From Hexactinellida sp. DTS-2022 (taxonomy: Eukaryota; Porifera; Hexactinellida), in the NCBI GenBank assembly GCA_028753945.1, contig JAPNXP010000004.1, positions 3,844,001-3,908,000 on the forward strand: 64,000 nucleotides of DNA, in the 5' to 3' direction. This document shows positions 32,801 to 44,059 of the stretch, piece after piece (within the stretch, counting starts at the first letter, position 1; each line of letters starts with the position of its first letter). Under the pieces are notes generated by a model, which worked only from the letters and a program-made list of their open reading frames with translations, did no database searches and was not told where the DNA came from. The translations under genes were made by a program, and so were the position numbers.

Positions 32801-35800
32801 CGACTCCGGTAGTCCGGTTAATTGATTTCTCCGCTTAATTGGGTCAAAATTTCACAGGACTTATAGGACGGAATTACATTTTGGCTTAAAATATTTTCGG
32901 TTAATAGATTATGTCGCTTAATCGGGTCGAAGTAACCTGGTCCCGAGGTGACTCTATTAAGCGGAGTCGACTGTATTTTATATTCCTCAGTTGAAGGCTA
33001 TAATGCGTCCTGTGACAGACATCCAGCTAACGCCTCCTCTCCTGCCAATCCTATCTCCCTCTCTTCCTCTCCCCGATTGGAACTCCCACACACTCGACTC
33101 TATCCCGCATCCTTTCTTCCACACTGATATACCAAGCATAACTTGTGTACACAAAGTTAACCTCATTTATGAGTCTATCTATAGTAGCAATGTAATCAGA
33201 AGAATGAGAGCTCTGCGAGTGATTGAGGAGTGTATATTGTTATCCAATCATAATACGTTCTTAACATTTGATTTGATTATCAGTGTTATACAACAGATCG
33301 TATTTGATAAACAATGGTTAAGAAGTCTAGCTGAGTCGAATTCTCTCAGCAGTTCTCTCTTGGTGGGACATCACGCTGGGTTAGTACATATTAGACTCGT
33401 TAGTACGAAAACGGTGCTAAGAAATGCCGGTTATACACAAAGTCTTAATCCACTCACGTGCCCATGCCCGGGTGCGCATAATTTTGATTGTAAACTTTTC
33501 TAAGCACGAGAAAATCGAGAGATACTCCCAGTCTCCCATAGTTTTTGTCAAAATGTGTAATTTAGGAGCGCGTTTCGCCTGGAAGGAACTCTGATTTTAG
33601 GTACAACGTTTGGTATCCTTTTAATATTTGGTGGCACCTGTTAATTCGAATAAGGCGAACAAATTTCCACAATCCCTTAAAGTTTGTACTAGTATAAGTA
33701 TGTCCATTGTGTATACTTAAGTCAGGGTTGCCTATTGTGAATACAAGGGGCTAACATTTTTTGTCAGATTTTAAGGATTATAACTACATATAACTATGAC
33801 ATGCCACATGACCCGTTCTGTTTAATACGGGGTGCATGCATTAGTTCGAATTCTGAAGGTTGTCATTAGTTCAAATTTCATAGGTTGTCATTAGTTCGAC
33901 TCGGTTTACTAGGGTTGTCATTAGTTCGACTCGATTTTGAAGAGTTTCTCATTATATTTTGAAACCTTACAGTAATGAGTTTCTTATTATATCCTTCGTC
34001 GAGTAATTCGCTAATAGTCAACAAAATTGAAGATATTAGATATATAACATCCAGGGTTGCCGTGGGAGGGGAATTTCCATTCCCACATGATTTCTGTGGG
34101 GATTCCCATAGGAATTCCCATATGGAGATACCCATGGTAATTCCAATATGGGGATCCCACAGACGATTATCTGATTCCCATTCCATTTCCATGGGTATAG
34201 GGATATGCCTTCTTCGAGGCAGCTATAACAATTCAGAAAAGTAGTAGGAAAATGAAGAAACTGGTGTAACGTCCCTGTTGGCCTTGTATGAGTTGTATTG
34301 GTATCCAAATGGGAATTCCCATGGGGATCCCCACAGGGGAACATCTGATTCCCATTCCCATGGGTATGGGGATTCCCATGGAAATTCCCATATCCACGGC
34401 AACCCTGATAACATCATCTCACATATCATATAGTATATCCTTTTACTGAGCAAATGGAATACACAATTGGTTATTATAGACGTCAAACAGGGAAGGTTCT
34501 CACAACTACAGATGGGCACAAATATCTTCAATGTAAAATAAAAGAAAACAAGAATTATTTGAAATGCGTTCTCTTTAGAGATGGATGTAAAGCAACGTCA
34601 AAGTTACATATGGATACGAACTTAATTTCACCAATGGCCATACATAACCACAGTTTGGTGCAATACAAATCCCAATAATATGAATTAAATTCTAAATGCA
34701 AACAAGGCACGGAGTTCGCAAGATAGTTTGAGAAAAATCTTTGAAGATATCACAAGAGTTGATCCAGCTGGATCTAGTGTATCATTCCCCAAGTGTGAAT
34801 CTACGATGTATCTATTGTTCAAGGAGAATGTTACAGCCTAAAATACCTTCAAATGCTATCGAATTTTCAGAAATCCTATCGACTACAACATTTGGTGGCT
34901 ACTATAGGAGTACTGTGTCTGTCGATAACAAAACCGCAATGATTTTCTTTTCTGATAAACTAAAAAATAATTTGCACTTGGTCAGAAGTATTCAGTTTGA
35001 TGGAACTTTTAAAACAGTTCCAGTCCAATTTTTCCAGTTGTGGACGGTTTCCTAACTGTTGGACGATATACTTTACCAGGCATACATTGTCTTATGACAG
35101 CTAAAGACCAAAATATATCTATGTAAGGCAGTATTAAATGAGATTCGTAAACTTATACCCCAATTTCAACCTTAAGTAACAATGTCGGATTGGGAAGCAG
35201 CTCCAAGGAATGCATTTAAAGAAATTTATTTAAATGTGCAAAATTATGGATGTTGGTTCCATTTTAGTCAGCGTATTTGGCAAAAAACTAAAAAACTAGG
35301 ACTAGTAGACTGTCACAGAGAATCTAGAGTTTGCAACATATGTACATTGTTTAATGGCTATCCCTTTCCTACCAACATACCTTATTCAACAAACTTATAA
35401 TCTTTTGAAATCGCCTAATCTACCTGTTGCTAACAAGATGCATCTAAAGAAATATTTTAGAAAGAGATGGCTCGTTTAAATAAGTGCTGAAGAACTTTCA
35501 ATTTTTGAGTCAGAAATTACAACGAATAATAGTGGTGTCAAAAATTAAGATTCCGTGACCAACCTTTGGCTAGTTAAGTTTTATGCCTGATTCTGATACT
35601 TTAGGATATATCTCGCGATTTAAGCTCCCATGCCGCTCTGGATAGTTTGGGCAAACTTTTTATAGCGACAAATTCAAAGGGCCTCCGGCAATGATTTTGA
35701 AAAATTAAGTCCCTATCTGAACATTTCATAAATTGAGATAAGAGTGTTTTTGACAGTATACATTAAGTAGTAGCTGCACTGAAAATATCAACTCAATCGG

Positions 35801-38800
35801 GACTATTCTTTTAATGTAATAACCTTTTGAAGATTACTACGTCATTTGTCACCATGGGAGGTCCATTCTTATAAAGTTCCTTTTAAGGGATTTGAAGCAT
35901 ATCTTATCCTATATACATGCAATAGCCTTTTAACTCGCTATGTAGTATGTCTCCATGTAAATCTCGGTAATAGACCTAAATTTAGCACTTTGACTAACTA
36001 AATTAAAAAATCCAGTCAATTGACGCCACATTGTGATATTTATATATATAAAGTGGGCGGATAAAACGATTATGGGTCAATTTTTATTGCTTCGTCACCC
36101 CCATGTGAGATCCCCAGAAGAGTCAAAGAAATGTTCAGATAGGGGCCTTAATTTTTCATATCATTGCCGGAGGCCCTTTGAATTTGTCGCTATAAAAAGT
36201 TTGCCCAAACTTTCCAGAGCGGCATGGGACTTAAATCGCGAATCAGGCATAAAACTTAACTAGCCAGAGGTTGGTCACTGAATCTTAATTTTTGACCCCA
36301 CTATAATGGAGCCGAAAGCAACAATGCGAAGCTGAAGGTAGTAATGACAGACCTGAGAAATGCATTATAATTATATAGAAATAGCTAGTAATGACAGACC
36401 TGAGAAATGCATTATAATTATATAGGAAATTAGGAACATGATATCAAGGCATACATAAGACCCTTTAGAATTGTGATATATCACTATTTGATCACGTAAT
36501 CGCTATTTTTCGTGGGAATTATCGTGTTTTTATAGCCTGCTTTTAACATAGTTGAACACGTTATAAATGTTCAAAATTGGAACATGAGGATGTCCATAAC
36601 TATTTGAATGAAATATATCGAAATTATAAATGGAATGTTGACACATTCCTCGGTTGCCAGGGAAATGCATATTTCTTATAATGAGCCTTTACTCAAAAAC
36701 TATCTAATATCTATAATATGTAAACTATGCTAATACTGATCTATCCGCAATAGGTAACTTCCTATTCATTGATAATACATTTTCTAGGCCTAACTTCAAT
36801 ATTTTTTGAGATAATGAGATTATTAGTACTGTTGTATGACAGTTTAACTACCTTGTATTAATAAACCATGGATATTCCAGCCATGACAGTTTAACTACCA
36901 ATAAACATTCTACAACTTCTTTGTATGACTTCCTCAACTTGTAGTTCCTATTGCATGATGAAGCATTCTTTCTAATAGGCCCTTATGATTGTGTTAGTTA
37001 CATTATCATTTGTTTCTCACCGATTTATAGTATGTATGCGGTATAGCGTTGATTGAAATAATACTATTAGAAAGAATGCGTCATCATGCAATAGGAACTA
37101 CAAGTTGAGGAAGTCATACAAAGAAGTTGTAGAATTGTTATTGGTAGTTAAACTGTCATGGCTGGAATATCCATGGTTATAATAATTTAATAATACAAGG
37201 TAGTTAAACTGTCATACAACAGTACTTAATTCCTTATATTTAACTGAAGTGGTTTTTATTTATGTCTAAATTTTATTTCTGAGCATATGGGTCTTTTAGA
37301 ATTCAAACACTTCCTTATATGGCATTCAATTACAGTAACTGAGCTCCATATAAGTAATCTGTTATTTTAACGCCCCTATATATAGAAGCTTAGCAGTAAT
37401 TCAAGAAGATTTGCCAAATAAAGCCTAATCAATCAAATTTAATAATAAGTGGACCACGTAGACTCGGGATGGGGATTTGTAAGACCCATTTAAAGTGGCT
37501 CCAGATTGGTAGGGCCTATGGGCTAGGAGTCATGATTGATAATGCCTTGTAGTTAATTACATTATCATAGAAAAATAATACTTCTCAACAATTATCGATA
37601 GGGCCATTGCCATACCAATATTCCTACAGGAGCCTACTCTTTTGTCCAAATCCTGACCGAACAAACATGCTCCTACGCTTATTTTACTAACTGTGTCTTG
37701 TAGTTCTGATAGTCCTGTTACAATTAGTCTCTCAGACATACAGCTTGACAATCTCTGGCAACTAATTAGTAAGCAGTACAGCTTCCGTCCCTCCTGCTAC
37801 TCACTTGAGGAGAGCAGCTTCTTACTCTCTCTCTGCATGCTGCTCACATTGGATGACCAACTAGACAAGTGCAATAAATATAGCGACAATCTGGTCCGAC
37901 TAGTCAGCTGTTTGCTAGTGTCTTATAAAGTTAGACAGCTGATTCTAGTGCTTAGAACTGTGCAGGATAGAGTGACACATCACCACACTCTCTTGCGTCT
38001 CTGCAGTTCTGTCCCGGCTTGGAACCCCATCTCCTCAGCCTGTCAGGTCTGGTTGCTGCTGTGCTCTCTTCAGCACACACAAATAGGTTCTAACAGCCAT
38101 ATACATAGTGTGGGTAAGTTGTGTTGGATTTCTCAAAATTATTCACCCTCCCTACAGGGCCGTAGGAGCAGGTGCGGCCATGGCCGCACCAATAATTTTG
38201 GTGACCAGACAAATATTCGGGACAATTTTAACTCACCGACAACTATAGGTGCGGCATAATGGTATTGGTAAACACAACTGATACAGGTGTGGCATAGGTG
38301 CTGCTGGTACCTCCAAACTGTTCGGTACCATTATAATATATAGTATTTGTAACCATTAGATTATTTAGTGACGTCACTATGCCGCACCAATAAATGTTGG
38401 CGTGCTACGGGCCTGTAGGCCCTATGTTACGCTTTTTGTACATTTGGTAGTAGGTCTGTCACAAAAGGTTAATCAACAATTCTTGGAAGTGTTACATAAT
38501 GTTTGAACGGTCCCTTATTACTTATTCTTCAAACTTTTATGAAACCATAGTTTAATGACATTTCACTCTTTTACTCGTTCATTGTTTCTAAGTTACTATC
38601 AAAATGTAACAAGATATTAACTTGCTACAGCAGTGTTCCGCAACCTTTTTGAATCTCGAGGCCAATTTTCTATAGCCCACGGGCCACAGCTATGACGGCC
38701 AAATACAAATTGGCAAAAATTCCCTTAGTGTATCACGTATTTGGAGGTTTATGTAATAGTATATACTAAACGAGCCCCTCTGTCTCGATCGCATTGCGAC

Positions 38801-41800
38801 GGATCGGTGCTACTCAACTCAAGTTAACGTCTGCCATGCGGCCTTACATCTCACCCTTTCTACCATTTTCCATTATTTTAATTTGTTTTATACTATCTAT
38901 ACTATTTAAACACAAACTTTTATATGTATACTAGCGCGCTTCGCTTGCTAGGTCGCTTCGCGGTTGGTGTGGTTTATTTACTTCTAACATTGATTATAAA
39001 ACTTAAATAGGCCTAAATAGTCGAATTTCCACAATGTGAAATTTTAGTGATTACGTCATAATGCGATAGTGAGTTATCATTTTGGAAATCTGGTCGTGTC
39101 CGCATCATTCATGTACATGTTCCATTAAATTTTAAGATTTTTATGATAACTCTTAGAGGGCGGAAATTATGTGCGATTAAGTGAATTTTCATGATTCTCG
39201 AAATATTACAATTACGTCATAACTTGTCGAGGTGTGATAAATTTCGGGCGGAAACCTCAACTTGTTGTCGGGGGCCAAAGTTTACCCCTATATGTCAAAA
39301 ATCAGATTTCGAAACCGTCCAGTTTCTTCAATCAACTCGGAACATACAAACAAATATAATATTTATATATACAGTGTATTATACACCCACCCTTGTGTTT
39401 TAATAGTAGTACGCGCGCTTCGCTTACTAAATTGCTTCGCTGCAGAACACAACCACACACCAACCACTTTGCGGTTGGTGTGTGGTTTATATACTTCCAA
39501 CATTCACAGTGTAGAAAATAGCCGTAATAGGCAAAAATTTCTCAAGATTATTAATTAATTATTCTGTTCCTTATTATACTTTAATATCAACTAGCGCGCT
39601 TCGCTTGCTACTTGCTAGGTCGCTTCGCTGCAGAACACAACCACACACACCAACCGCGAAGCGGTTGGTGTGTGTGGTTTATATACTTCTAACATTGATT
39701 ATAAAGCGTAAATAGGCTTAAATAGTCAAATTAACCATGTGAAATTTTAATGATTACGTCATCATGCGACAATGAGTAAGCATAGTGACAATCTGGTGTG
39801 ACCAACGTTTCCGCATCATTAATGTACATGTTCTATTAAATTTTCAGATTTTTATCTCTTAGTGGGCGCGAATTATGTGGGATTAAGTGAATCTTCAGGG
39901 TTCACAAAATGTGACAATGACGTCATAACTTTTCGAGGTGTGAGAAATTTTGAGTAGAAACCTCAACTTGTTCCTCGGGTGCCAAAAGTTACCCACATTT
40001 GCCATAAATCACATTTGGAAACCGTCCAGTTTCTTCAATCAACTCGGAACATACAAACAAATATACAGTAGAGACTCCCAAAACGGACACTCCGAGAAGC
40101 GGACAACCCCTCTATAACCGACAACCCTCTTGGAACGGAATTAAATTACCATACATGTAATACTTAAGCAGTCCCCGAGAAGCGGACAACTCCGAATTCC
40201 GAACAACGGACAGGGAACTGGCCCCGAATGTGTGTCTTAATACAAAATTTATTCCAAACAACGGACAATCAGAAACTAAGCACAAAAGTTTACATGGATA
40301 TCACTAATTTAACATGACAGGATGGCACCTATACAATTCCAGTGCCTTTCTTAGTCTTTCAAAAATTCTTTCATCTTGTCAATATAAACTTTAGGTCCAT
40401 GTAGCAGAGTTGCCGTGGGTATGGGAATTCCCATGGGAATGGGATGGGAATGGGAATCAGATTTTCCCCTGTGGGGATCCCCATAGGAATCCTGTGGGAA
40501 TTCCCATGGGATATTCGAATATGGTTTCATTAGGCCATCCTTAATTAATATAGGCTTTACTATTGATACGAATCTGCTTTAGTAATTAAATTGTTTTTTA
40601 TGTATACGTATGTATATTATACTCCCCTATGGAATTCCTTATGGGGATCCCCATGGGAATGGGAATGGAAATTCCATTCCCACGGCAACCGTGCCATGTA
40701 GGCGGTGCACATGGGATTTCTAGTCCATAACCTGCTCCTCTATTTACTTTGTCTCCCGGAACCTCAGCAAATGCTTTGTTTACTTCTCTTCTCAAATATT
40801 GAGAAAACCGTGGTGCTAAATTATATGGTACGTGTCCAGAGACGGATTAACGGACCCTGGTGCCCCGGGCGGTAAGTAAACTATGTGCCCTTTAACATAC
40901 AATACTTTAAAATATCCACGAAAGTGCATATCCCAAGGTGAAGTAAGTAATTATGCGCCTAGGGCGGCCATTTTGAAATTCTTAGATTGCTTTAGCACCT
41001 CATTAGTTTAGACCAGTGGTTCCCAAAGGGGGGGGAATTTTGCACTTTTTAGGGGGGATGGCTGCGGTGTAAATTTACATTTTTTCAGCAGATTTATGCA
41101 TACTTTTGGGTCATTAGTTCATTATACACTATTCTTATCCTTGACATTAAAGTATCCTTAGTATACAAACATTAAATTAATTTGTACAATCTTGGGAAGG
41201 GGGAATGCAAAAAAATGGTGTTGAAAAAGGGGGAATGAGATAAAAAAGTGTGGGAACCACTGGTTTAGACTATGGAATCATCAAGAATGCTAGTTATTTT
41301 TGGATACTTATAACCTTCTTATTTTTATCGCAGTAAAATACGATTTGAATAACGAATAACGAATCGAATTGAATTGAATCTCTCCTATAAACTATTCAAC
41401 CTTAATTAATATATGTAAAACTGCATTTTAATTATGTATATTGTGTGATATGATACAATTATGGACCAGTCTCCGAGAAGCGGAAAACTCTAAACAACGG
41501 ACAAACGCCATTTCCCCAACGTGTCCGTTATTCGGAGACTCCACTGTATATATACACACACAGGTTTGTGTTTTAATAGTATAGATGGAAGAATAAAATG
41601 CAATTTCAATCAATTGAATTGGTAACTGAGCGGGCCAGAGCCTAATAACAACAATTTCAAGTAAGTCTATTTTCGGATAACAGTTAAATTGTTGAAATAC
41701 AGCAAAAAATATGTGCGACTTCAAGTTGCTATTCTACATTCCTTTTGCTCTTTTGTCTAATTTGAAGTAGTTTGTATGCTATACTATACCATACTCTGAG

Positions 41801-42748
41801 AATTTTCTAAGGATTTCATTTAGATTCAATTGTTTTTGGAAACAATTTTATAGCCAATGTTAGTCTGTTTTTCCAATTTTGGATTGCGGTGTGATAAGTG
41901 CTGCATCTTTTGGTTGACACAATTTGACAAAAAACTGCTTAATGTAGACTCAACCTATATATTATTTATTTGTTTTTTATTTGTTTTCTGACCCGCCCAA
42001 ACCAAATTTATGCAAATTTACAGTTGGCGGCCACATTAGAATAACTTAAAATTCTCCTCCATACCACTTTTCGAAAGGACAGGCCGCGCCTGATTATTGT
42101 CTTTGAAGAAATTCTCGATGCCACAAAAAGTGATTTTCGGAACACTGCATTAGTAGAACTTTAATGTTTTAATTTACCGAGCATATTTTAAAATAAATAA
42201 ATAGTGCATACTCTTAATTTCCTGGGCATAATACAGACTTTTTGTATTGATACACTTTTACGAGCGACCTGCCTTGTTCGTCCTCGGTCATTCATCTGGT
42301 GTACCGTACTACCGATAACGAGAGTTTACTGGATGTAAAATGTAGCACTACTGAGCACTATGCATCAGTTGTGCTAATGTAAAGTGAACTCAATTGATCA
42401 ATACGCACTTAGAATGCCCAAGTTGATATGATATTTCTCTCTGCAGAAGACATATACAAGTTAATTCCTAACAGAGTGCTAGAGCTGCTGGAGTCATACC
42501 TCTCAGACAGAGATATGGACCAGCACTGCGACATCTACAAGCTCCACTCAGAGCTCCACATGCTGTACCTAGTGCTGAAGTTCTCTGCAGAGACAGAGTG
42601 GAGTGAGGAACAGTACCAGTCAGTGAGAGACAGCTTCCAGATCCTGTCCCAGATGTTCAGGAAGTATTCTCTCAATCTGGACGGAATTAAGATCAAAGAG
42701 TGCATTAGACATCTCATTACTAGAGTAGAGATGGAAAAATCTGTTTGA
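29823..42748 (+). CDS. FAM178/SLF2-like protein, five exons
   Basis: Proposed exons are 29823-29883, 30095-30381, 32991-33316, 37704-38113 and 42447-42748. Donors and acceptors follow GT-AG and all four junctions keep phase (1, 0, 2, 1), giving 1386 bases or about 461 residues. Exons 4 and 5 show helix-rich sequence whose spacing resembles the C-terminal FAM178 domain of SLF2 (SMC5/6 localisation factor 2). Examples are LEESSFLLSLCMLLTLDDQL, a VPAWNP segment and HSELHMLYLVLKFSAET..SEEQY near the end. In vertebrates SLF2 links the SMC5/6 complex to damaged DNA. This protein would be short, lacking the long N-terminal region. Introns 2-4 are 2.6, 4.4 and 4.3 kb, filled with transposons. Homology is from memory of family pattern, so the name is tentative; the gene structure is better supported. 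Exon 1 is the weakest part. Confidence 0.6.
30095..30381 (+). CDS. Exon 2 of the SLF2-like gene
   Basis: The open frame contains LHYSNHTIHRNLEHAGKLLQ and ends at a strong donor, aag followed by gtacgt. The acceptor could be after 30094 (phase fits exon 1) or after 30102. Confidence 0.6.
30536..31345. repeat. Two copies of acttaag-tiled MITE ends
   Basis: Both 30536-30660 and 31206-31345 start with cggccgtattcactaagaac and continue as overlapping acttaag / gatcttaag words, like the MITE at 21497-21972. They are in the same orientation. Both lie in intron 2; the second sits in the loop of the foldback 30714-32284. Confidence 0.6.
30714..32284. mobile_element. Foldback element with GC-rich ends, 1571 bp
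   Basis: Arms of about 400 bp (30714-31110 and 31884-32284) are near-perfect inverses, starting ttagcataggcgtagag and followed by gacggggcggccgggg. CpG-rich ends contrast with AT-rich inner arms. The loop contains an acttaag-type MITE end, a third fragment of the terminus (31595-31640) and a CTATAC mini-repeat. It lies within intron 2 of the SLF2-like gene. Confidence 0.82.
31727..31765. repeat. CTATAC palindrome mini-repeat (variant)
   Basis: tactgtgccgactatacaat followed by agtatagtggcccagt; one change breaks the symmetry of the core. Confidence 0.65.
32580..32615. repeat. C19 homopolymer tract
   Basis: gatttg is followed by an uninterrupted run of about 19 C and then ggtttt. Confidence 0.8.
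32797..32973. mobile_element. pogo/Tigger-like MITE, 177 bp
   Basis: Left end cagtcgactccggtagtcc and right end gcggagtcgactg are inverse over the terminal 12 bases. TA follows the right end and TG precedes the left. The word cttaatcgggtc / cttaattgggtc recurs inside. It sits 17 bp upstream of exon 3, so it may form part of the intron-end context. Confidence 0.75.
32991..33316 (+). CDS. Exon 3 of the SLF2-like gene
   Basis: The acceptor tattcctcag precedes an open frame rich in Pro then helical (LTPPLLPILSPSLPLPDW; VNLIYESIYSSN). The donor chosen is caatg followed by gttaag at 33317, which keeps phase with exon 4. The frame itself stays open to 33503. Confidence 0.6.
34052..34407. mobile_element. 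hAT-type MITE tiled with GGGAATTCCCAT, TSD ATAACATC
   Basis: Ends cagggttgccgtggg and cccacggcaaccctg-like ccacggcaaccctg are inverse. The exact 8-bp duplication ATAACATC lies at 34044-34051 and 34408-34415. The interior repeats gggaattcccat, ggggatcccc and similar self-complementary words. Confidence 0.92.
35533..36300. mobile_element. Foldback/MITE inside the MULE copy, 768 bp
   Basis: Ends tggtgtcaaaaattaagatt and, in inverse, tggggtcaaaaattaagatt continue into arms of about 190-210 bp (35533-35745 and 36110-36300) containing gccagaggttggtc and the 'ggcctccggcaatga' segment. ataat flanks both sides. The interior lacks ORFs. Confidence 0.82.
36335..36425. repeat. Tandem duplication of 41-44 bp
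   Basis: agtaatgacagacctgagaa followed by atgcattataattatatag is present twice in succession. Confidence 0.85.
36824..37226. mobile_element. Foldback element, about 403 bp
   Basis: Arms of about 160 bp start with agtactgttgtatgacag and contain two spaced copies of atgacagtttaactacc. The inner arm has cttgtagttcctattgcatg mirrored at 37085. It has the same terminus as the foldback at 15200-15937, inserted in sequence related to the 24-kb palindrome. Confidence 0.85.
37704..38113 (+). CDS. Exon 4 of the SLF2-like gene
   Basis: The acceptor gtgtcttgtag and donor gtg-g followed by gtaagt bound a long open frame of amphipathic helices (LDNLWQLISKQYSF; DNLVRLVSCLLVSYKV). The sequence beyond the donor is a C/G-rich repeat. 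Confidence 0.7.
38633..38830. repeat. hAT-like end and Helitron 3'-hairpin fragment
   Basis: cagtgttccgcaaccttttt (38632) resembles a hAT terminus with no matching right end seen. At 38763-38815 cgagcccctctgtctcgatc plus gcgacggatcg matches hairpin sequence near 10425 and 50740. Confidence 0.35.
38931..39410 (-). mobile_element. Non-autonomous Helitron
   Basis: Minus-strand element: the 5' end is near 39410 (ACTATTAAAACACAAGG). The 3' end is gcaagcgaagcgcgctag at 38931, followed by T as expected for CTAG/T Helitron termini. It has the same body (ggaaacctcaacttgttg, gaaaccgtccagtttcttc) as the copies ending at 39591 and 53116. Confidence 0.62.
39411..39590 (-). mobile_element. Truncated Helitron copy abutting another
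   Basis: The 3' hairpin segment (gcgcgcttcgcttactaaa ... cggttggtgtgtgg in plus orientation) starts immediately at the 5' end of the previous element, and the copy is shortened internally. Head-to-tail abutment is typical of Helitrons. Confidence 0.5.
40405..40693. mobile_element. hAT-type MITE (GGGAATTCCCAT family), TSD CCATGTAG
   Basis: Ends cagagttgccgtgggtatg and cattcccacggcaaccgtg are inverse. The exact duplication CCATGTAG lies at 40397-40404 and 40694-40701. Same family as 34052-34407. An AT-rich stretch sits between its two tiled halves. Confidence 0.9.
41014..41262. mobile_element. hAT-type MITE, 249 bp, TSD GTTTAGAC
   Basis: Ends cagtggttcccaaagg and the inverse of gtgtgggaaccactg. 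The exact 8-bp duplication GTTTAGAC lies at 41006-41013 and 41263-41270. G-rich blocks lie just inside both ends. Confidence 0.9.
42447..42748 (+). CDS. Terminal exon 5 of the SLF2-like gene
   Basis: A strong polypyrimidine tract and acceptor (atttctctctgcag) precede 99 codons and a TGA stop. The predicted tail is helical and charged, ending IRHLITRVEMEKSV. Confidence 0.7.
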
Positions 42749-43189
42749 TTGGCCGGAATCTTATTTAAATATCACTTAATTAATGGACAGTAAATAATGG
42801 TACACTAATACATTTCTTGATTTACATCCAAACTAACCGTATTTTGTTGTTTTAATTGATGCTGTTTTGAATCTTATCTAATTCCTTAGTAAACTGCTTT
42901 TAAATCCTGTGGATGTGGTACACTCTTAAAAGATTTTATAAATGTTTAATGGATTCTTATGGAATTGATGTTTTATTTTAATTATTCTACGTGTCCGCCC
43001 ACCACGTTGCCGAAAGAAAATATTGCCGAAAATATGAAGTTATTAAATTGGATACAGTAAACATGTGATATTTTTTAAATATCGACTAATATTAATTACA
43101 TTGAAGCTTTTGTATTTTAGCAAACAGTCAACAAGTTGTTGTTTGTATAAAATCGATATATTCACAGTAAAACATACAAATGTACGAGT

Positions 43190-43575
43190 CGCCTGATTCT
43201 GTACAACGATATTACCGGAATCTGTCCTACGACCAAACTGTTCGGAATCTGTCCTGCGATTATTCCGAGTTCGGAATCTGTCCTACGAGTATTTCGAGAT
43301 AGGAATCTGTCCAACGCCTGAGTTCGGAATCTGTCCTACGAGTATTTCGAGATAGGAATCTGTCCAACGCCTGAGTTCGGAATCTGTCCTACGAGTATTT
43401 CGAGATAGGAATCTGTTCTACGCCTGAGTTCGGAATCTGTCCTACGAGTATTTCGAGATAGGAATCTGTTCTACGCCTGAGTTCGGAATCTGTCCTACGA
43501 GTATTTCGAGATAGGAATCTGTCCTACGCCTGATTTCGGAATCTGTCCTACGAGTATTTCGAATCCGAAATTTGT
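43190..43575. repeat. Minisatellite, left boundary of the MULE-RING element
   Basis: Units alternate cggaatctgtcctacgag with tatttcgagataggaatctg; the higher-order unit is about 53 bp and recurs six or more times with little divergence. The inverse array lies at 45905-46078 on the other side of the transposase. Confidence 0.88.
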
Positions 43576-43579
43576 CATA

Positions 43580-44055
43580 AGGTAATTTACACGAGTCAAC
43601 AGATTTTCACTTTTAATCTCATCAAAGCATAAATGAATACTTTTCTAGACTAGTTTCTTGAGTTGATTTCAAATCTGTATTCAGATTCTCTCTAATATGT
43701 CTATATCTTTGTTTAATTTGTACGTATACCTAAACTATGACAATTATTAATCATGTGATTCTAACAGTATCATTTTCGGAATCAGCATCTCGATTACCCC
43801 AGAATAATATTGTTGTTGTGCTTTGTACTTAAGTATGGTTTATTATTGGATATTGTAAACATAACGCATACAATTATCAGAGCGTGACATACACACAAAT
43901 TGAAATTTCTTAATAGTATACTAGATAAAATACTTAATGGAATAAAATAATTAAGAAGTTTAATGGAGAGTAAACGAAACACAAGGAGATTAATAAAATT
44001 ACTGTAAATAGTGAAATTGAAGATGTAAATTAGTGAAAAAGAGTGAAGAAGAAAT
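43580..44055. other. AT-rich inner flank of the MULE-RING element
   Basis: No ORF of note. It lies between the left minisatellite and the RING-encoding end of the transposase, probably untranslated element sequence. Confidence 0.45.
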
Positions 44056-44059
44056 CTGA

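Larger units (their letters stand above)
34454..36425 (+). pseudogene. FLYWCH-MULE transposase, frameshifted and interrupted
   Basis: The FLYWCH finger is at 34454-34660 (YLQCKI, YLKCVLFRDGC, IHNHS). The MULE core shows SIQFDGTFK at about 34990 (first Asp), MSDWEAAPRNA at 35182 (second acidic motif; DWE in place of DFE) and GCWFHFSQRIW. Near 35520 the TTNN part of the third motif is reached. A foldback element (35533-36300) interrupts it there, and NGAES resumes at 36303. Frame changes occur near 34680, 35040 and 35400. No RING is seen after 36300, where a 41-bp duplication follows. It lies in intron 3 of the SLF2-like gene. Confidence 0.75.
40066..41546. mobile_element. pogo/Tigger-like element, 1481 bp, TSD TA
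   Basis: Ends cagtagagactcccaaaacg and, in inverse, cagtggagtctccgaataac match the MITE at 23479-23662. TA flanks both sides (40064-40065 and 41547-41548). It carries cggacaa words near both ends and no transposase ORF. Two hAT MITEs are nested inside, so its own sequence is only about 0.9 kb. Confidence 0.78.
39591..41585 (-). mobile_element. Helitron split by a pogo-like element
   Basis: The 3' end ctagcgcgcttcgcttgcta at 39591 (CTAG/T on the minus strand) and the 5' end TCTATACTATTAAAACACAA at 41585 (preceded by A) belong to one element. Its body stops at 40063 (aacatacaaacaaatata) and resumes at 41547 after a TA-flanked insertion. A perfect hairpin accaaccgcgaagcggttgg lies at 39650-39672. 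Confidence 0.7.

Noticed and set aside
33878-34531. ORFs rich in MGIPMGISIW-type repeats
   Set aside because: They come from gggaattcccat tiling of the MITE at 34052-34407.
43190-43575. Regularly spaced repeats resembling a CRISPR array
   Set aside because: The units are contiguous and the apparent spacers are themselves repeated; the setting is eukaryotic and an inverse array exists at 45905.
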